Source: an uncultured Oscillospiraceae bacterium (GTDB lineage Bacteria > Bacillota > Clostridia > Oscillospirales > Ruminococcaceae). From it: 8,455 nucleotides of DNA. Location of the stretch: contig UREN01000080.1 of NCBI GenBank assembly GCA_900546885.1, forward strand, positions 1-8,455, given 5' to 3'. The translations under genes were made by a program, and so were the position numbers. The notes beneath the pieces are model-generated. The model had not been told where the DNA came from and made no database searches. It saw nothing but the letters and a program-made list of their open reading frames with translations. Shown here one piece after another: positions 7,175-8,455 of the stretch; position 1 is the first letter of the stretch, and each line of letters starts with the position of its first letter.

Positions 7175-8099
7175 ACCATGTAAAGACGGCCTGTGCCAGC
7201 AGCAAAATTGCCGGCAGCGTAATGGGAAACAGCAGGTTTGTAAGCGCGGCAGATTTTGCACAAAAATCGGAAGAGAGGCCGGCCTGCTGGGCCGCCGCCA
7301 CCGTATTGGCCGCCACCGGCATGGCGTTCATAATAACCAGAACCATCGCAACTTCCCGCGGCGGGCGCAGCACGCACAGCACGGCAATGGTGGCCAGCGG
7401 GATGCCAACCAGGCGGATTAGCGCCGCCGCTTTCAGCGCGCGCCCGGCAAACAACTCGCGCGGGCGCACGGCTGCCAGTTTGGCGCCCACCAGAACAAGG
7501 CTCAGCGGCGAGCACAGGCTGCCCAGCAGAGAGATGGGGTGGCGGATAAGCTCGGGCAGGTGCCAGTTCATCACAAACAGCACCAGCATGGTAAAGGTAG
7601 CCACCAGGTTGGGGTTTGTAAGCACTGTGCGCAAAGACCCCATGCGCCCGTCCGGCCGGAACATCCGCATGCCGAAGGTAAAAAAAACAGAATTGGACAC
7701 AAGGTTGAAAAAGGCCGCATAAAACAGGCCGTTGCCGGGCACCAGCGCCTCAGACAACGGAAAGCCAAGCAGCCCCACATTGGCAAACACAAGGCTTGCG
7801 GCAAACAGCCCCCGGTGTGTGCCGGGGCCTGCCCTGCGCGCCAGCAGCATGGCCAGCGGGTATGTAATGGCAAAGGAGCCGGCAGAGAGTGCCAGCATCC
7901 AGAAAACGCCCGTGCTGCGCTCTGGCGTCAAAGGGCCCTCGGCCGAAAGCAGGATGGCGGCGGGCAAAGAAAGCGTCATCACAAAGGAGGCAAGCCACTT
8001 TTGTGCCTCTTCCTTCAGGCAGCCAAAGCGGCCGGATGCAAGGCCAATGCCCATAAAAAATAAAATGACAAACGTCTGGGTGAGAATGGTATCCGCCAA
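7173..8099 (-). CDS. AEC-family (auxin efflux carrier-like) permease
   Basis: Integral membrane transporter of 308 residues with about ten hydrophobic segments and short loops, typical of bacterial AEC proteins (TC 2.A.69), some of which carry malonate, malate or other small organic acids. Family features include the unwound-helix motif FANVGLLGFPL (105-115), TNPNLVATF (161-169), and the C-terminal half repeat with MPVAANTVAAAQQAG (260-274) followed by ALTNLLFPITLPAI (285-298). The start is TTG at 8099: AGGAGG (complement of 8106-8111) is 6 nt upstream, and the first residues enter the first membrane helix directly as usual in the family. It is convergent with the phosphatase gene and shares its terminator. 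Substrate and direction of transport cannot be predicted. Confidence 0.87.
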   Translation of the reverse strand: MADTILTQTFVILFFMGIGLASGRFGCLKEEAQKWLASFVMTLSLPAAILLSAEGPLTPERSTGVFWMLALSAGSFAITYPLAMLLARRAGPGTHRGLFAASLVFANVGLLGFPLSEALVPGNGLFYAAFFNLVSNSVFFTFGMRMFRPDGRMGSLRTVLTNPNLVATFTMLVLFVMNWHLPELIRHPISLLGSLCSPLSLVLVGAKLAAVRPRELFAGRALKAAALIRLVGIPLATIAVLCVLRPPREVAMVLVIMNAMPVAANTVAAAQQAGLSSDFCAKSAALTNLLFPITLPAILLLAQAVFTW

Positions 8100-8157
8100 A
8101 ATAAGCCTCCTGTCAAATTGCGCAGTGTAAGAGAATCAGCGGGGGCCAAATGCCGCA

Positions 8158-8176
8158 GGGGCCGGGTTCCGGCCCC
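8158..8176 (-). repeat. GC hairpin in the permease leader
   Basis: GGGGCCGG (8158-8165) and CCGGCCCC (8169-8176) form an 8-bp all-GC stem with a 3-nt loop. GGGGGCC at 8141-8147 could instead pair with GGCCCCC (8171-8177), giving an alternative, larger fold. No T tract follows on either strand. If transcription starts near 8202 this lies in the 5' leader of the permease mRNA. Confidence 0.4.
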
Positions 8177-8208
8177 CAAAGGCAGGCGCCACGGGTGCAC
8201 TATTTATT

Positions 8209-8237
8209 ATCTTACCGCGCCGGGGCCGGAGATTCAA
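8209..8237 (-). promoter_or_regulatory. Candidate promoter of the AEC permease gene
   Basis: On the minus strand, TTGAAT (complement of 8232-8237) and TAAGAT (complement of 8209-8214) are 17 bp apart, each matching the consensus at four of six positions. The next bases downstream are AT-rich in an otherwise GC-rich region. The -35 box lies in the loop of an inverted repeat, GGCCGGA (8224-8230) with TCCGGCC (8240-8246), which could be an operator. Confidence 0.4.
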
Positions 8238-8246
8238 CTTCCGGCC

Positions 8247-8406
8247 TGCATAAAATTTGGGCCGTGAAACCGGGCAAAATTTACAAGAATGGCGCCCTGC
8301 GGCGCAAAGGCGCCGCCCCCCTTTGCGCGGCCGGAAGGCCGGAAATTGTGCAACTGCCCGCCGGGCGGCCCGCCAGGGCGCCGCGGCTCCTTCGCAGGCC
8401 CGCCTT
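8247..8406. other. Non-coding GC-rich end of the genomic sequence
   Basis: No gene is supported here. The stretch contains several short inverted repeats: GCGCAAAGG (8302-8310) with CCTTTGCGC (8320-8328), two copies of GGCCGG at 8329-8342, and GGCGCC units at 8291-8296 and 8309-8314. Such repeats are difficult to assemble and may explain why the contig stops here. Any reading frame crossing 8406 enters adapter sequence. Confidence 0.6.
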
Positions 8407-8455
8407 AGATCGGAAGAGCGTCGTGTAGGGAAAGAGTGTAGATCTCGGTGGTCGC
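8407..8455. other. Illumina TruSeq adapter sequence (artefact, not genomic)
   Basis: From AGATCGGAAGAGC at 8407 to the end of the window, all 49 bases agree with the reverse complement of the Illumina TruSeq universal adapter as I remember it. This is read-through adapter left in the assembly. The genomic sequence should be treated as ending at about 8406. Confidence 0.97.

Noticed and set aside
8150..8428. Plus-strand open frame of 92 codons at the contig end
   Set aside because: Its end is translated from adapter sequence and the remainder is Arg/Pro/Gly-rich repeat DNA opposite the permease leader.

Overview
The window looks like the end of an assembled contig from a GC-rich Gram-positive anaerobe. 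I infer a gut member of Clostridia, Oscillospiraceae-like, with moderate confidence. The grounds are the lipoprotein signal peptide followed by an Ala/Ser/Pro linker, strong AGGAGG-type ribosome binding sites, GTG and TTG starts, an AT-rich promoter region beside GC-rich coding DNA, and compact operon spacing. The last 49 bases are not genomic: from 8407 they match an Illumina TruSeq adapter.

Layout. Bases 1-305 are an AT-rich non-coding regulatory region. It holds a near-consensus sigma-A type promoter (196-224), a 22-bp dyad around CGATATATCG (122-143), helically spaced AAATTCA-like repeats (91-118) and a 5'-end hairpin (236-280). Bases 306-6237 are a complete five-gene oligopeptide/dipeptide ABC importer in the order oppA-oppB-oppC-oppD-oppF. 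A strong hairpin terminator after oppA, followed by about 190 nt of nearly continuous predicted stem-loops, separates the binding protein from the membrane and ATPase genes. oppB to oppF are tightly packed (2-6 nt gaps) with a Shine-Dalgarno for each start. A terminator-like hairpin overlaps the oppF stop codon. A separate HAD-family phosphatase gene (6456-7124) follows behind a possible promoter of its own. It ends at a bidirectional terminator shared with a convergent AEC-family permease gene (7173-8099, minus strand, TTG start). Bases 8100-8406 are non-coding and rich in GC inverted repeats, with a candidate promoter for the permease.

How the genes work together. OppA is the lipid-anchored receptor that captures peptides outside the cell. 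OppB and OppC form the membrane channel, and OppD and OppF are the two ATPases that drive uptake. The terminator between oppA and oppB is expected to let the receptor be made in excess of the translocator. The HAD enzyme and the AEC permease have no evident functional link to peptide uptake. I found no mobile element, CRISPR array, RNA gene or clearly new protein system. The least explained structure is the oppA-oppB intercistronic RNA and the oppA upstream region.
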